NCBI RefSeq assembly: GCF_000238375.3
Contig: NZ_AHBZ03000015.1
Location: forward strand, 186,001-250,000
DNA from: Pseudoalteromonas citrea
GTDB taxonomy: Bacteria > Pseudomonadota > Gammaproteobacteria > Enterobacterales > Alteromonadaceae
Direction: 5' to 3'
Length of the DNA: 64,000 nt
Within the stretch, counting starts at the first letter, position 1; the number at the start of each line of letters is the position of its first letter. Below the pieces are notes generated by a model. That model made no database searches. It was not told the DNA's origin and saw only the letters and a list, made by a program, of their open reading frames with translations. Position numbers and translations under genes: made by a program. Of the stretch, positions 29,152 to 39,763 are shown in pieces.

Positions 29152-29185
29152 AAATGGTAGACCCTAATAACAATGTGCCATGTGC

Positions 29186-29875
29186 TTACAATTTACTTGA
29201 GAATCGATATCCTGCACCACGCACAGTTTGCACCAACCGATCGTGACCTAGTGGAGCTATCGCTTTGCGCAAACGACGAATATGTACATCAACCGTGCGG
29301 TCTTCAACATAAACATTAGTGCCCCATACATGATCAAGCAATTGCTCTCTACTATATACACGCTCAGGGTGCGTCATAAAGAAATGTAACAAGCGAAATT
29401 CTGTTGGCCCCATATCTAACTCACTGCCAGCCGAAGTTACTCGATGTGAAATCGGATCTAACCTTAGTCCATGTACTTCGATGGCTTCTTCAAGTGAGGT
29501 TGGAGATACCCGGCGGATCACGGCTTTAATTCTTGCCATAAGTTCTTTAGGAGAAAAAGGTTTAGTAACATAATCATCAGCACCTACTTCTAGGCCTTTC
29601 ACTTTGTCTTCTTCTTCTCCACGCGCAGTCAGCATAATGATCGGTATTTGTCGTGTATATTCACTTTGCTTAAATTTTTTCGCAATTTGTATACCACTGC
29701 CACCAGGAAGCATCCAATCGAGCAATACCATATCTGGATACGGTTCAACCATAGCTGTGATCGCAGAGTCGTAATCTTCCGCTTCAATCGCTTGAAACCC
29801 ATTTTGTTCCAGCACAAATACCAACATCTCTCTGATAGGTGCTTCATCATCAACTACAAGTACTTTACGTGACAT
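29186..29875 (-). CDS. phoB: Phosphate regulon response regulator PhoB
   Basis: PhoB is the OmpR-type activator of phosphate-starvation genes. From ATG 29875 the product has 229 residues (an in-frame TTG two codons upstream is less likely). The receiver domain has the DDE pocket ([10 protein letters not shown]), phospho-acceptor Asp in [13 protein letters not shown], and Lys in [10 protein letters not shown]. The winged helix ends [10 protein letters not shown] near-perfect Pho box lies about 50 bases upstream, consistent with autoregulation. Confidence 0.95.
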   Translation of the reverse strand: MSRKVLVVDDEAPIREMLVFVLEQNGFQAIEAEDYDSAITAMVEPYPDMVLLDWMLPGGSGIQIAKKFKQSEYTRQIPIIMLTARGEEEDKVKGLEVGADDYVTKPFSPKELMARIKAVIRRVSPTSLEEAIEVHGLRLDPISHRVTSAGSELDMGPTEFRLLHFFMTHPERVYSREQLLDHVWGTNVYVEDRTVDVHIRRLRKAIAPLGHDRLVQTVRGAGYRFSSKL

Positions 29876-29926
29876 TCCCAATGTTCTCTTTCATTACCGA
29901 AGATGTTTTCATTATTATGACTAAGT

Positions 29927-29944
29927 GTGACAGTTTTATGAAAG
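29927..29944 (-). promoter_or_regulatory. Pho box upstream of phoB
   Basis: On the minus strand CTTTCATAAAACTGTCAC differs from the 18-base Pho box consensus CTGTCATAWAWCTGTCAY at one position. Confidence 0.85.
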
Positions 29945-30053
29945 TGTAACGTGGAATGGCAAAAGGTGCTAAAAAATCGCTTAACTATTTACGCTAAGCG
30001 ATTTCTCTATCAAATAAACATGACAAGTTTATTGCGATATTTAGGATTTTACT

Positions 30054-31010
30054 TTAAAAATCATACCGTAATGTCAGCGCCATATGATCCTGATCGGGTG
30101 TGTTGTCTAAGCTGAATTTAGAGTACCATAAATACATACGAGCTTGTTTCGATAACTTCTTCTCAACCCCGACTGATGTTGAATTTCCAGAGTCTTCCAA
30201 CTTACCTTCGGCACCGTCAGTATCCTGATACTGCGCTAATAACTTATAACTGTTAGGCAGCTTGTACGACGCGCTCACTACAAAGCTGTCAACCGAGTTA
30301 TCACTGTCCACTTTCTCACTTTGTTGATACAAACCGCCTATAGTCGCATCACCAAGCTTTCCTTGCACAACAAACCGAGTAATGTCTCGCCCTGCCACTT
30401 TTGTATCTCTTGCAATGCTGGCGTAAATAGAGGTTTTTTTCAGTTTACTGTCACCATATACCCCCGCCATAGACAACCCCGTTTCTCCATCTTGCTTACT
30501 GTTGTCTTCAGCAATATAACTGACAACAAATTTCATATGGTTCAGCGACGGTGATGTATATTGAATGGTATCGCCTAAACGATTATCTCCAGCAAACAAC
30601 GCTTTATTGTCCGAGGTGAAATCATTCATCAAATCAATTTTTCCTTGCGACTTTTTCACCGGTGTATCATCGCGTCCCACCAGTACTTGTCCGTATTGAC
30701 CCTTTAATCCAACATATTGAGAGCGTGCAGTAATGTTGTCGCCACTTTTTCCATCTTTGTCATTATCAACGGGGTTTACTTCAAATTCATATTTGAAAAA
30801 AATATCAAGGCCATCATTCACTTTAGCCTTGCCCTTTAAACCCATTCTAGACGCATAACTTTTAATTGATGTTTCATCGTCATCACCGGTGTCGCTAAAC
30901 TGTAATCCAGCATGGACTCGGCCATAAACTTTAACGTCATTTGCAAATGTGATGTCAGACACAGCCAGTAAACTGACTGTTGATAAGCACAGGAATATTT
31001 TAGTCTTCAT
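30054..31010 (-). CDS. General porin of the Gram-negative OmpC-like family
   Basis: This is an outer-membrane beta-barrel, 318 residues. It has a signal peptide (cleavage near DITFA-NDV, about residue 23). The mature start VKVYGRVHAGLQFSD is typical of gamma/betaproteobacterial porins, followed by alternating polar and aromatic strands. A loop-3-like region lies around DDTPVKKSQGKIDLMNDF. It ends in the barrel signature LRYDF with terminal Phe. It is just upstream of phoB on the same strand. No Pho box was found at its own promoter, so phosphate control is not established. Confidence 0.85.
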   Translation of the reverse strand: MKTKIFLCLSTVSLLAVSDITFANDVKVYGRVHAGLQFSDTGDDDETSIKSYASRMGLKGKAKVNDGLDIFFKYEFEVNPVDNDKDGKSGDNITARSQYVGLKGQYGQVLVGRDDTPVKKSQGKIDLMNDFTSDNKALFAGDNRLGDTIQYTSPSLNHMKFVVSYIAEDNSKQDGETGLSMAGVYGDSKLKKTSIYASIARDTKVAGRDITRFVVQGKLGDATIGGLYQQSEKVDSDNSVDSFVVSASYKLPNSYKLLAQYQDTDGAEGKLEDSGNSTSVGVEKKLSKQARMYLWYSKFSLDNTPDQDHMALTLRYDF

Positions 31011-31516
31011 AGTAGCGCAGCCTCAAACTCGTGAGAGGAAAACACCAGTTCCATATGGTATTTACATAAATGTCTTATAAATTAAAAATTAGCTGCAATT
31101 TGGGATAGATCAAGTTAGCAATTAGGAACAGATCAAATTTATATCAACAATGTAATCACAAGATCAAAATCTTACCAACACGATCCTATCAGGGATCAAT
31201 ATTTTACTAGCTATCGGATCATACACAATGCAATTCGTACGATAAGACTCGCTAATACCCCCTTTAAACTCCACTTCAAGCCACTAAAACACTGATTTTT
31301 GATCCAAAACTAATGACATTAAAATGCGGTTAGTATAATGATGATCTCTACTTGATCTTAACATCAATATCATGTATCCCTGCCAGTGAAAGCATAGAAT
31401 AACAATATTTATCATGGACTTAAATTAAAGGCGGGATACGTGATGTTAATAAAATAATGATCCAAAAAAAAGCCCCTTAAAGGAGCTTTTATATAGAATT
31501 AACTTAACGTTAGTAA
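31011..31516. repeat. GATC-dense intergenic region between porin and fba
   Basis: No open frame of note is present. Ten GATC sites occur between 31108 and 31462 (at 31108, 31131, 31162, 31182, 31194, 31217, 31301, 31343, 31354 and 31459), about seven times the chance rate. The enrichment continues into the 3' half of fba. The porin promoter should lie near 31020-31100. Confidence 0.6.
31463..31490 (-). terminator. Terminator of the epd-pgk-fba operon
   Basis: On the minus strand a stem AAGCTCCTT / AAGGGGCTT (one G-T wobble) is followed by eight T, 27-54 bases after the fba stop. Confidence 0.85.
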
Positions 31517-32581
31517 TTATTTGATCTGTTGCTCAAGCTCACCTGATAAATACTTCAAGTGCATATCATCCAAAGAAATTGGTTTGATCTTAGCGGCATT
31601 ACCAGCCGTTCCGAAAGACTCATAACGATCAACACATATCGCTGTCATTGCTTTGGTTGCCTCAGCTAAATACTTACGAGGATCGAAATTAGCTGGGTTC
31701 TCTGCTAAATGGCGACGAATTGCTCCAGTCGATGCTAAACGCAGATCTGTATCAATGTTTACCTTACGTACACCGTGCTTGATCCCTTCTATGATCTGCT
31801 CGACCGGCACACCATACGTTTCCGGGATCTGACCGCCATGTTCATTAATCACTGCTAACCAGTCTTGCGGAACAGATGATGAACCATGCATAACCAAGTG
31901 GGTATTAGGAATACGTGCATGGATATCTTTAATACGGTTAATTGCTAAAATATCTCCCGTAGGTGGACGTGTAAACTTATACGCACCATGAGAGGTACCA
32001 CAGGCAATTGCTAAAGCATCAACCCCTGTTTTACTCACAAAGTCAGCAGCTTCTTCTGGATCTGTTAGCAGTTGTTCTAAGCTAAGCTTACCAACAGCAC
32101 CAATCCCATCTTCTTCGCCAGCTTCTCCAGTTTCTAAAGATCCTAGTACACCAAGCTCACCTTCAACGGATACGCCACATGCATGCGCCATATCGACAGT
32201 GCGGCGTGTAACATCAACGTTGTATTCATAGCTTGACGGTGTTTTGCCATCTTCAAGCAACGATCCATCCATCATTACGGATGAAAAGCCAAGTTGAATC
32301 GAGCGCTGACAAATGCCTGGAGATGTACCGTGATCTTGGTGCATTACTACTGGAATATGAGGCCACTCTTCGACAGCGGCAAGGATCATATGACGAATAA
32401 ATGGGGCACCCGCGTAAGCGCGAGCACCAGCAGAACCTTGAACAATAACAGGACTATTTGTCTTGTCTGCCGCTTCCATAATTGCGCGCATTTGCTCTTG
32501 GTTGTTTACGTTGAAGGCAGGAACGCCGTAACCATACTCGGCTGCATGATCAAGTAATTGACGCATACTGATTAAAGCCAT
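31517..32581 (-). CDS. fba: Class II fructose-1,6-bisphosphate aldolase
   Basis: This zinc-dependent enzyme cleaves fructose-1,6-bisphosphate to triose phosphates. The 354-residue product carries the zinc ligands in [10 protein letters not shown], the Glu in VEGELGVLG, and GTSHGAYKF and HGSSSVP for substrate and metal binding. The NIDTDLRLA segment completes the phosphate site. Its sequence style ([24 protein letters not shown]) is of the CbbA/class IIB group rather than E. coli FbaA. It is last in epd-pgk-fba. The 178-base gap after pgk may hold a secondary promoter. Confidence 0.95.
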   Translation of the reverse strand: MALISMRQLLDHAAEYGYGVPAFNVNNQEQMRAIMEAADKTNSPVIVQGSAGARAYAGAPFIRHMILAAVEEWPHIPVVMHQDHGTSPGICQRSIQLGFSSVMMDGSLLEDGKTPSSYEYNVDVTRRTVDMAHACGVSVEGELGVLGSLETGEAGEEDGIGAVGKLSLEQLLTDPEEAADFVSKTGVDALAIACGTSHGAYKFTRPPTGDILAINRIKDIHARIPNTHLVMHGSSSVPQDWLAVINEHGGQIPETYGVPVEQIIEGIKHGVRKVNIDTDLRLASTGAIRRHLAENPANFDPRKYLAEATKAMTAICVDRYESFGTAGNAAKIKPISLDDMHLKYLSGELEQQIK

Positions 32582-32758
32582 ATTGCTTTCTCCAATAGTC
32601 GATGACAGTCTCTATCATCTAGTTTGAACGGGATAATTGTATCTGTGACTAACTTAGCCACCTCGCCTGCTACCGGCGAATCTCTATTTATCAAATATCA
32701 AATGTGAGAGAGATATAAGACAAATAATTAGGCCAGCAAACGCTGGCCATAATTCTTT

Positions 32759-33937
32759 TTACACGCTAGCTCTTTTCTCAAGCATAGCTACTGCTGGCAA
32801 TTTTTTCCCTTCTAAAAACTCTAAGAAGGCTCCACCACCAGTTGAGATATATGAGATATCATCTGCCACACCATATTTGTCAATCGCTGCTAAAGTGTCC
32901 CCACCTCCAGCAATTGAAAATGCATCAGACTTTGCAATCGCATTCGCTATGGCCTGTGTACCATTGCCAAATTGATCAAATTCAAAAACGCCTACAGGTC
33001 CATTCCAGACCACTGTACCCGCTTGTTCGATGATTTTTGCCAATGTATTTGCTGTATTAGGACCAATGTCAAAAATCATATCTTCAGCTGTAACATCCGC
33101 GACATCTTTGATGGTCGCAACGGCTGATTCTGAAAACTCGGTACCCACAACCACATCACTCGGTACTGGGATTTCACCATTATTAGCTGCCGCTGCCGTA
33201 GTAAGCTTATTTGCTTCAGCAATTAAATCTGCTTCATATAGTGACTTACCAACTGGGTTACCCGCAGCGGCAATAAAAGTATTCGCAATACCGCCACCAG
33301 CAACTAATTGATCAACCACAGTCGACAATGAATCTAATACTGTTAGTTTTGTTGATACCTTAGATCCACCAACAATTGCAACTAATGGTCGTGCTGGATT
33401 ATCAAGTGCTTTGCCAAGTGCTTCTAACTCATTTGCTAATAAAGGGCCTGCGCATGCAGTTTCAGCAAATAGTCCAACACCATGCGTTGATGCTTGTGCG
33501 CGGTGCGCTGTACCAAAGGCATCCATCACATAAACGTCACACAACGCAGCAAGTTGTTTTGATAACGTTTCATCATCTTTTTTCTCACCAACGTTAAAGC
33601 GCACATTTTCAAACACAACAACTTCATTGTCAGCTACTTCAACACCATTTAAATAGTCTTTTTCTAAACGGACTGACTGTTCAAGTGCCTCATTAAGATA
33701 GTCAACAACTGGCTGTAATGAATATTGCTCATCATATTCACCTTCAACAGGGCGGCCTAAATGAGACATCACCATGACTTTAGCACCTTTCTCAAGTGCT
33801 AATTTGATAGTCGGCAAAGATGCGCGGATCCGTGCATCAGAGGTGACCTTTCCACCTTTGACAGGCACATTCAAATCTTCACGAATTAATACGCGCTTAC
33901 CGCTTAAATCTAAATCTGTCATTTTGATGACTGACAT
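32759..33937 (-). CDS. pgk: Phosphoglycerate kinase
   Basis: Pgk makes ATP from 1,3-bisphosphoglycerate. From ATG 33937 (AAGGAG six bases upstream) the length is 392 residues. The ATG two codons before overlaps the ribosome site and is unlikely. Conserved segments are [30 protein letters not shown], the hinge [19 protein letters not shown] and the C-terminal [15 protein letters not shown]. Confidence 0.97.
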   Translation of the reverse strand: MSVIKMTDLDLSGKRVLIREDLNVPVKGGKVTSDARIRASLPTIKLALEKGAKVMVMSHLGRPVEGEYDEQYSLQPVVDYLNEALEQSVRLEKDYLNGVEVADNEVVVFENVRFNVGEKKDDETLSKQLAALCDVYVMDAFGTAHRAQASTHGVGLFAETACAGPLLANELEALGKALDNPARPLVAIVGGSKVSTKLTVLDSLSTVVDQLVAGGGIANTFIAAAGNPVGKSLYEADLIAEANKLTTAAAANNGEIPVPSDVVVGTEFSESAVATIKDVADVTAEDMIFDIGPNTANTLAKIIEQAGTVVWNGPVGVFEFDQFGNGTQAIANAIAKSDAFSIAGGGDTLAAIDKYGVADDISYISTGGGAFLEFLEGKKLPAVAMLEKRASV

Positions 33938-33977
33938 GAACATCTCCTTACTATACGATACTTATGATTATGAACTA

Positions 33978-34991
33978 TTACTTAGCAGCCATCATGGCTA
34001 CTGAGGTGTCGAGCATACGGTTAGCAAACCCCCACTCGTTGTCACACCAAACTAATAATTTTACGAGTCTTTTATGACTAACACGTGTTTGTGTGCCATC
34101 AATAATACAAGAATGCGGATCATGATTAAAATCAACCGAGACCAATGGTTCTTCAGTATAACTTAAGATGCCATCTAAACGACCGCCTGACGCTTGGCTA
34201 AGCACATGATTAATAGTGCTTAAATCAACATCTTGATTCACCGTCACACTTAAGTCCATCGCCGTGACATTAATTGTCGGCACACGCACTGCTATGGCTT
34301 CAAAACGTCCATGAAATTTAGGTAGTATACGTTCAATGCCACGTGCAAGTTTTGTATCAACCGGAATAATCGATTGGCTGGCAGCTCGCGTCCTACGTAA
34401 ATCACTATGGTAGGCATCAATCACTTGTTGGTCATGCATTGAAGCATGAATAGTAGTAATAGCCCCAGACTCAATGACAAATGCATCATCTAAAACTTTG
34501 ATAACCGGCACTATACAGTTCGTTGTACAGGATCCATTCGACACGATAGTGTCTTCAAAAGACAACTCTTCATCATTAATACCAAAAACAATGGTCGCAT
34601 CGACATCGGCGTCAGCTGGCTGTGAAAATAACACCTTTTTAGCGCCCGCTTTCAAATGTACTGTGGCGTCTTGGCGAGAATGAAACACACCTGTACACTC
34701 TAAAACCACATCAATATCCAGCGCCTTCCATGGAAGGTTACTCGGATCTGGCTCAGAAAATAATTGAATGTTATCGCCTGCGACCCTAAGGTTAGGCGCC
34801 TGATAGTCCACATCAAATGCAAAACGACCATGGGATGTATCGTATTTGAGTAAGTGTGCAACCCCTTTAGGATCTGCAAGTTCATTTACCGCAACGATTT
34901 GAATATCGTGCTGGCGTCCAGACTCGTACAATGCACGCACTATATTGCGCCCTATACGACCAAAACCATTAATAGCCAGTTTGATTGTCAT
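33978..34991 (-). CDS. epd: D-erythrose-4-phosphate dehydrogenase
   Basis: Epd oxidises erythrose-4-phosphate to 4-phosphoerythronate, for pyridoxal phosphate synthesis. It is a GAPDH-family member: NAD motif INGFGRIGR at residues about 6-14 and catalytic Cys in [10 protein letters not shown]. It is called Epd rather than GAPDH because of segments such as [15 protein letters not shown] and [18 protein letters not shown], and because epd-pgk-fba is the classical order. The 337-residue length fits. Confidence 0.93.
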   Translation of the reverse strand: MTIKLAINGFGRIGRNIVRALYESGRQHDIQIVAVNELADPKGVAHLLKYDTSHGRFAFDVDYQAPNLRVAGDNIQLFSEPDPSNLPWKALDIDVVLECTGVFHSRQDATVHLKAGAKKVLFSQPADADVDATIVFGINDEELSFEDTIVSNGSCTTNCIVPVIKVLDDAFVIESGAITTIHASMHDQQVIDAYHSDLRRTRAASQSIIPVDTKLARGIERILPKFHGRFEAIAVRVPTINVTAMDLSVTVNQDVDLSTINHVLSQASGGRLDGILSYTEEPLVSVDFNHDPHSCIIDGTQTRVSHKRLVKLLVWCDNEWGFANRMLDTSVAMMAAK

Positions 34992-35096
34992 TGAATTGAA
35001 AATCCAGCCTTTAATATAGAAGAAGGGGTGTTCCCCTTTAAGATGGCGCTATTGTAATCGACCAAAGAAAAATGTCTAAGAGAAAAACAACATTTT

Positions 35097-35726
35097 TTAC
35101 ATTATTGCACTAAGTTTTTCACGACTTCCTCTATTCATCGAATGATATTGGGCTAATAATAGCTCCGCAGTTGCTAACGCATCACTTAATGCATTGTGTT
35201 CACTGTATTTCGGTAGGGCATAGCGAGCGCGGCATGCCGTGAGTGTTAGATCCTGTTGTTTGAGCGGCTTACCTTGCACTAACAAACGATGCTTTTCTAT
35301 TTTTAAGGTATCAATAATGGCTTTGGGTTGGATCACTCTTTGCTGAGCTTTGGCGGCATGTTGAATAAACCCCCAATCAAGTTGTGCATTGTGACAAACT
35401 AAAACCCGGCCATTTATCACCTTTGCTAGCCCATCAAGCAATTCACTTAAAGACACGCCTTGAGCGGTTAATTGCGTATTATTCAAGCCATGATAAATAG
35501 GGCTTTGCAACAAGCTTGTTACGTTCCTGTTGAGCATATACCCTGCGGTGCTTAAGTCAATTTTTAACGACTGCATCGTCAACCAACCTGCTGACACAAT
35601 CTCATGCTTTTTCGGCTCTAAGCCCGTTAATTCAAGATCAACAATCACATAATCATGTTCATCAAAATAGCTTTGCCTCAGTTGGAGTGATACCCACTGA
35701 TTATGTAGCCATTTACCTAATGTCAT
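35097..35726 (-). CDS. DnaQ-like 3'-5' exonuclease of the acetate locus
   Basis: The 209-residue protein has the DEDDh exonuclease fold. Exo I is VIVDLELTGLEP (about residues 28-39), Exo II lies in LVCHNAQLDWGFIQHA, and Exo III has HNALSDALATAELL with the catalytic His and Asp. It follows the DUF294 gene, with the stop and start sharing one base. This pair next to actP/acs recurs in gammaproteobacteria. Its substrate and link to acetate metabolism are unknown. Confidence 0.85.
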   Translation of the reverse strand: MTLGKWLHNQWVSLQLRQSYFDEHDYVIVDLELTGLEPKKHEIVSAGWLTMQSLKIDLSTAGYMLNRNVTSLLQSPIYHGLNNTQLTAQGVSLSELLDGLAKVINGRVLVCHNAQLDWGFIQHAAKAQQRVIQPKAIIDTLKIEKHRLLVQGKPLKQQDLTLTACRARYALPKYSEHNALSDALATAELLLAQYHSMNRGSREKLSAIM

Positions 35727-37564
35727 TACAAACTCCCTCTGGCAAATTTAAATACACTTGCCTGTTGGGCCTGTTTGATCAAGAAAAATGCTTCTTTTAG
35801 CTGATGTTTTTGTAGTGACGTGAGGACCTGCGGATCAATACAATTACTGGGTAGTCCATCTCGGTCTATTTGTGTTTTTACGCGCAACTGCGTGAGATAA
35901 CGCCAGCAATCTTGCAAATCAAAAATATCTTTTTTGCTCAACATATCATATTGTAATAATGCTTCTAACCTCTCAAGCGTATTCGCTTTAAATACACCCG
36001 CTTTTAACGCGTATAAACGAACAAGATCATTAATGATCACCACACCTCGGTGCTTTAGATCCAAATATTTATGGTCCGTCGTACCTTTTTTAAGTTTAAA
36101 TTGATGAAATAACCCAATGGGCACCGAATTTGTATTTATGTCCGTCGCCATCGCGGCATAAAAAAGATCATCTTTACAGATCTGTTCTAATTGAGTGCTT
36201 AAATCTCTAAATAACGATGCAGAACCATCTATTAATCGTAAATCAAAGTATATTTTACAATTGAGCATGGCTTTGGGGGTAGGAGATTTAATCCACTTAT
36301 CAAAGCGTTCACTCCATTGCTTCACAGTCCCTCTGCAGGCATCATTACTTGCCATGATATTACCAGGACAACGTTTAATACCACATGCAACAAGGTGCTC
36401 ACATACATATGCACCCAAGCGGGCAAAGTATAAAAGCTGCTCATTAGTTACTGTCGCTTCGAGTACTAAGCCATTATCTTGATCTGAATGAAGTGTTTGC
36501 TCTTCCCTAGCCTGTGAACCAAAACACACCCAACAAAAAGCACAAGGTGCAGCGCCATACTCCACTTGATATAACTGAATTAAACGAGTGGTTAACGCAT
36601 CCGTCACGCCACTCAGTATTTTACCTATCGTTGAAATATCTTCGATTTTATTGGAAAACTGTTTAAGCAATTCAGGAAGTTCACTGGCACAGCGTTTAAC
36701 TTCCATAACACTGCGCGCTTTATAAATTTTACTAATTAGCTGTACCGGATCACTTTTTTGCAGTTTAAGTAGATCCGTACTGGTGATCATCCCTTTAGGA
36801 ACATATTCTTCGTCTAATACTGGCAAGTGATGTATATTGTGTTTCAACATTAAATGAAGTGCAGAAAATACACGGTTATTCTCAAAAATAAACTTTGGCT
36901 TTTCAGTCATAATCGTCTCGACGGGCAGACTAGGGTCAAGCCCCACCGCCAACACACGATTCCTTAAATCTCTATCGGTGATCAAACCGAGTAATTGGCT
37001 ACCATCGGTAATGATCAAAGATGAAATACCATGGCGTGACATAACCTGAGCTGCCTCTGCAATACTCAAAAGTTTATGTGATGTGATCACCTGCGCTGAC
37101 ATCATCTCATTGACTTTGAATTCTGACCAATTCCGGCTTTTAGACTGATAATAAGTACTTAGTAAGCGATTAGTGTGCGCTCTGACAAAGTGTTGCTCAA
37201 ACTCTTTATATTCTCTGCGAAGATAATCAAAACTGTGTTGACCTAAAATGTATACCAGTCCAGCAGTTACAACACGCAAACGGTTACTTATCTTATCGCC
37301 AGTCAAAAGAGATGGAAAACCAAAGTAATCCCCCTCAGCTAATCGTGTTACGACCTCGCCTTGCACCGACACCAGATCAAATGTGCCAGAACGCACGAGA
37401 TAAAGATTAACATCTGTCGGGTTTAGCCAATCTGCTTGGTTTTCTTGCGTTAGATATACAATACTTAAATGTTTTGAAAAGTAAGCACTTGCAGCTTCTG
37501 GAAGATGACTGAACGGCATTTGTTGGTGTGCAAATGCCATGACATCCTGTACATGAGCAGTCAT
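35726..37564 (-). CDS. cNMP-binding / CBS pair / DUF294 nucleotidyltransferase-like signalling protein
   Basis: The 612-residue multi-domain protein has a cyclic-nucleotide-binding-like domain at about residues 20-135 (VRSGTFDLVSVQGEVV, LAEGDYFG). A CBS pair at about 155-270 follows (MSAQVITSHKLLSI, TDRDLRNRV). A DUF294 nucleotidyltransferase-like domain at about 300-440 contains FGSQAREEQTLHSDQDNGLVLE, resembling the GlnD-type GS-N-D-x-D active site. The C-terminus is DUF294_C. The fold suggests a regulator that modifies or senses nucleotides. Its target is unknown. It sits between actP and a DnaQ-like exonuclease. Confidence 0.85.
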   Translation of the reverse strand: MTAHVQDVMAFAHQQMPFSHLPEAASAYFSKHLSIVYLTQENQADWLNPTDVNLYLVRSGTFDLVSVQGEVVTRLAEGDYFGFPSLLTGDKISNRLRVVTAGLVYILGQHSFDYLRREYKEFEQHFVRAHTNRLLSTYYQSKSRNWSEFKVNEMMSAQVITSHKLLSIAEAAQVMSRHGISSLIITDGSQLLGLITDRDLRNRVLAVGLDPSLPVETIMTEKPKFIFENNRVFSALHLMLKHNIHHLPVLDEEYVPKGMITSTDLLKLQKSDPVQLISKIYKARSVMEVKRCASELPELLKQFSNKIEDISTIGKILSGVTDALTTRLIQLYQVEYGAAPCAFCWVCFGSQAREEQTLHSDQDNGLVLEATVTNEQLLYFARLGAYVCEHLVACGIKRCPGNIMASNDACRGTVKQWSERFDKWIKSPTPKAMLNCKIYFDLRLIDGSASLFRDLSTQLEQICKDDLFYAAMATDINTNSVPIGLFHQFKLKKGTTDHKYLDLKHRGVVIINDLVRLYALKAGVFKANTLERLEALLQYDMLSKKDIFDLQDCWRYLTQLRVKTQIDRDGLPSNCIDPQVLTSLQKHQLKEAFFLIKQAQQASVFKFARGSL

Positions 37565-37632
37565 AATTTGTCCCTGAAAAACACAATTTATAGCAAAGCA
37601 TTAAAAATGAAGTACAACCTGCTTTGCTATAA

Positions 37633-37662
37633 ATTGTTAGCTCAGTAAACTGAGCTAACAAT
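37633..37662. terminator. Strong hairpin between actP and the DUF294 gene
   Basis: A perfect 14-bp inverted repeat (ATTGTTAGCTCAGT / ACTGAGCTAACAAT) with a 2-base centre lies just after the actP stop. On the minus strand it is followed by TTTATAG only, so it may end or partially attenuate transcription, or protect the actP mRNA 3' end. Confidence 0.6.
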
Positions 37663-37674
37663 ACTTAGTCTTAC

Positions 37675-39399
37675 TTAATGTGCTTGCGCCGCTAGCGACC
37701 CTTTAGGGTTACGAATACTTTCGACCATATCTTGCACTTCTTGAGGCGTATCCGCGGTAAGCTTAAGCACGACCGCCGCTACAGAGAAGTTCACCAACAT
37801 ACCTACAATACCGATCCCTTCTGGTGAAATACCAAATAACCAGTTTTCTGCAGTATTGAGATCAGGACTCACAAATTTAAAGTAAATAATATAAGCCGCG
37901 GTAAAGGTTATGCCCGTTACCATTCCAGCAATTGCGCCTTCTTTATTCATACGCTTTGAGAAAATCCCCATGACAATCGCAGGGAAGAAGCTCGCCGCGG
38001 CTAAACCAAATGCAAAGGCGACTACTGATGCAACAAATCCAGGCGGGTTAATGCCAAAGTATGCCGAAATCACAATGGCAATCATTGCTGCCAACCTCGC
38101 AGCCAATAACTCTTGTTTATCACTGATGTCGGGTTTTAGGGTTCGTTTAAGTAAGTCATGAGAGACCGAAGTGGAAATAACCAACAACAAACCCGCTGTC
38201 GTAGACAGTGCCGCAGCGATGCCACCGGCGGCAACGAGCGCAATTACCCACGCTGGTAAATCTGCAATTTCAGGATTAGCTAGTACCATAATATCACGGT
38301 CAATTTGAACCTCATTGGCACTATTTGGATCGCTTATCTTACCCGCTGAATACGACATTTTTCCGTCGCCGTTCTTATCTTCGAACGTAATTAACCCTGT
38401 TCTTTCCCAGTTTTTTACCCACTGTGGTGCTTCGCTATACAAAGTACCACTGCCATCTTTACCGTTTATGGTATCCACCATATTCACTCGTGCGAATGAT
38501 GCAACAGCAGGCGCTGTGGTATAAACAATCGCAATAAAGACCAATGTCCAAGCCGCTGAAATACGGGTATCTTTTACTCTCGGAACCGTGAAGAAACGAA
38601 CAATAACATGTGGTAAACCAGCTGTTCCGACCATTAATGCTGCCGTGATCGCAAATACATCAATCATGCTTTTGGACCCTTCGGTATATTGCGCAAAACC
38701 GAGTTCAGCACTGAGCCCATCAAGTTTATCCAATACATACATACCGGACCCATCAGCCAATGTCGCGCCAAACCCAGTTTGCGGCAAGAAATGCCCAGTC
38801 ATCATCAATGAGATAAAAATAGCAGGAACTAAATAAGCAAATACCAATACGCAGTACTGTGCTACTTGCGTATAGGTGATCCCTTTCATGCCGCCTAATA
38901 CTGCATAAAAGAAGACAATCACCATACCAATATAAACACCGGTTTCTATGTCAACTTCTAGGAATCGAGAAAAGACCACACCTACCCCACGCATTTGACC
39001 TGCGATGTAGGTAAAACAAATAAAGATGGCACATAAAATAGCAACGATGCGAGCAACTTGAGAGTAATAACGATCGCCGATGAAATCTGGCACCGTAAAC
39101 TTACCAAATTTTCTTAAGTACGGTGCTAAGCATAACGCCAGTAGTACATAGCCCCCCGTCCAGCCCATCAGATATACACCCCCATCATATCCTGCAAAGG
39201 AGATGATCCCTGCCATAGAAATAAAAGATGCTGCACTCATCCAGTCAGCGGCAGTTGCCATACCATTGGCAAATGGCGGTACACCGCCACCGGCCACATA
39301 AAACTCATTAGTTGAACCTGCACGGGCCCAAATTGCGATGCCGATATAAAGTGCAAAACTTAAACCAACAATAATAAATGTAAGATTTTGTACGTCCAT
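37675..39399 (-). CDS. actP: Cation/acetate symporter ActP
   Basis: This is a sodium:solute symporter (SSS family) for acetate and other short carboxylates. The 574-residue product has about 13 TM helices. Characteristic segments are FYVAGGGVPPFANGMATAADWMSAASFI near the N-terminus and GGIAAALSTTAGLLLVISTSVSHD at about residues 395-418. An insert around residues 310-370 (DTINGKDGSGT, FEDKNGDGKMSY) is typical of this subclass. It is encoded nine bases after the small DUF4212 partner. Confidence 0.93.
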   Translation of the reverse strand: MDVQNLTFIIVGLSFALYIGIAIWARAGSTNEFYVAGGGVPPFANGMATAADWMSAASFISMAGIISFAGYDGGVYLMGWTGGYVLLALCLAPYLRKFGKFTVPDFIGDRYYSQVARIVAILCAIFICFTYIAGQMRGVGVVFSRFLEVDIETGVYIGMVIVFFYAVLGGMKGITYTQVAQYCVLVFAYLVPAIFISLMMTGHFLPQTGFGATLADGSGMYVLDKLDGLSAELGFAQYTEGSKSMIDVFAITAALMVGTAGLPHVIVRFFTVPRVKDTRISAAWTLVFIAIVYTTAPAVASFARVNMVDTINGKDGSGTLYSEAPQWVKNWERTGLITFEDKNGDGKMSYSAGKISDPNSANEVQIDRDIMVLANPEIADLPAWVIALVAAGGIAAALSTTAGLLLVISTSVSHDLLKRTLKPDISDKQELLAARLAAMIAIVISAYFGINPPGFVASVVAFAFGLAAASFFPAIVMGIFSKRMNKEGAIAGMVTGITFTAAYIIYFKFVSPDLNTAENWLFGISPEGIGIVGMLVNFSVAAVVLKLTADTPQEVQDMVESIRNPKGSLAAQAH

Positions 39400-39408
39400 T
39401 TTATGCCC

Positions 39409-39672
39409 CTACTCGTCTACGCCATATTTTTTGTCTAATGAATTCATTTTGAATACATAAACAAAAATCAAAGCAACAAACGTATAAATTGCGCCTTGCT
39501 GTGAAAACCAAAAGCCCAGTTTAAAACCAAAAAAACGTACCTCATTGAGCACGTCGACCAATAAAATGCCAAAACCAAATGACACAACAAACCAAATTGC
39601 CAATAGCTTAAACATCAGAGCGAGATTTTCTGACCAGTATGCTTTTGCTTGTTCTTCGTCTTTAAAAGCCAT
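39409..39672 (-). CDS. DUF4212 small subunit of the acetate symporter
   Basis: The 87-residue protein has two TM helices (about 20-40 and 53-75). It contains the family segments YWSENLALMFKLLAIWFVVS and FGFKLGFWFSQQGAIYTFV. DUF4212 proteins nearly always precede an SSS transporter and are annotated as its small subunit. The function of the subunit is not defined. Confidence 0.9.
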   Translation of the reverse strand: MAFKDEEQAKAYWSENLALMFKLLAIWFVVSFGFGILLVDVLNEVRFFGFKLGFWFSQQGAIYTFVALIFVYVFKMNSLDKKYGVDE

Positions 39673-39763
39673 TTTTATCCCCTTTCACTTGCTCACAATT
39701 GAGCTGTGTTGGTATTAATTGTCACTATTTACCTTAGCAACGTCATTGCAATATGAAATTGAG

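Noticed and set aside
30054-31100. Pho box upstream of the porin
   Set aside because: No CTGTCAT-type direct repeat was found in the region read upstream of the start, despite the phoB neighbour.
31011-31516. Replication origin from the GATC cluster
   Set aside because: No DnaA-box array or origin genes (dnaA, dnaN, gidA) are seen nearby.
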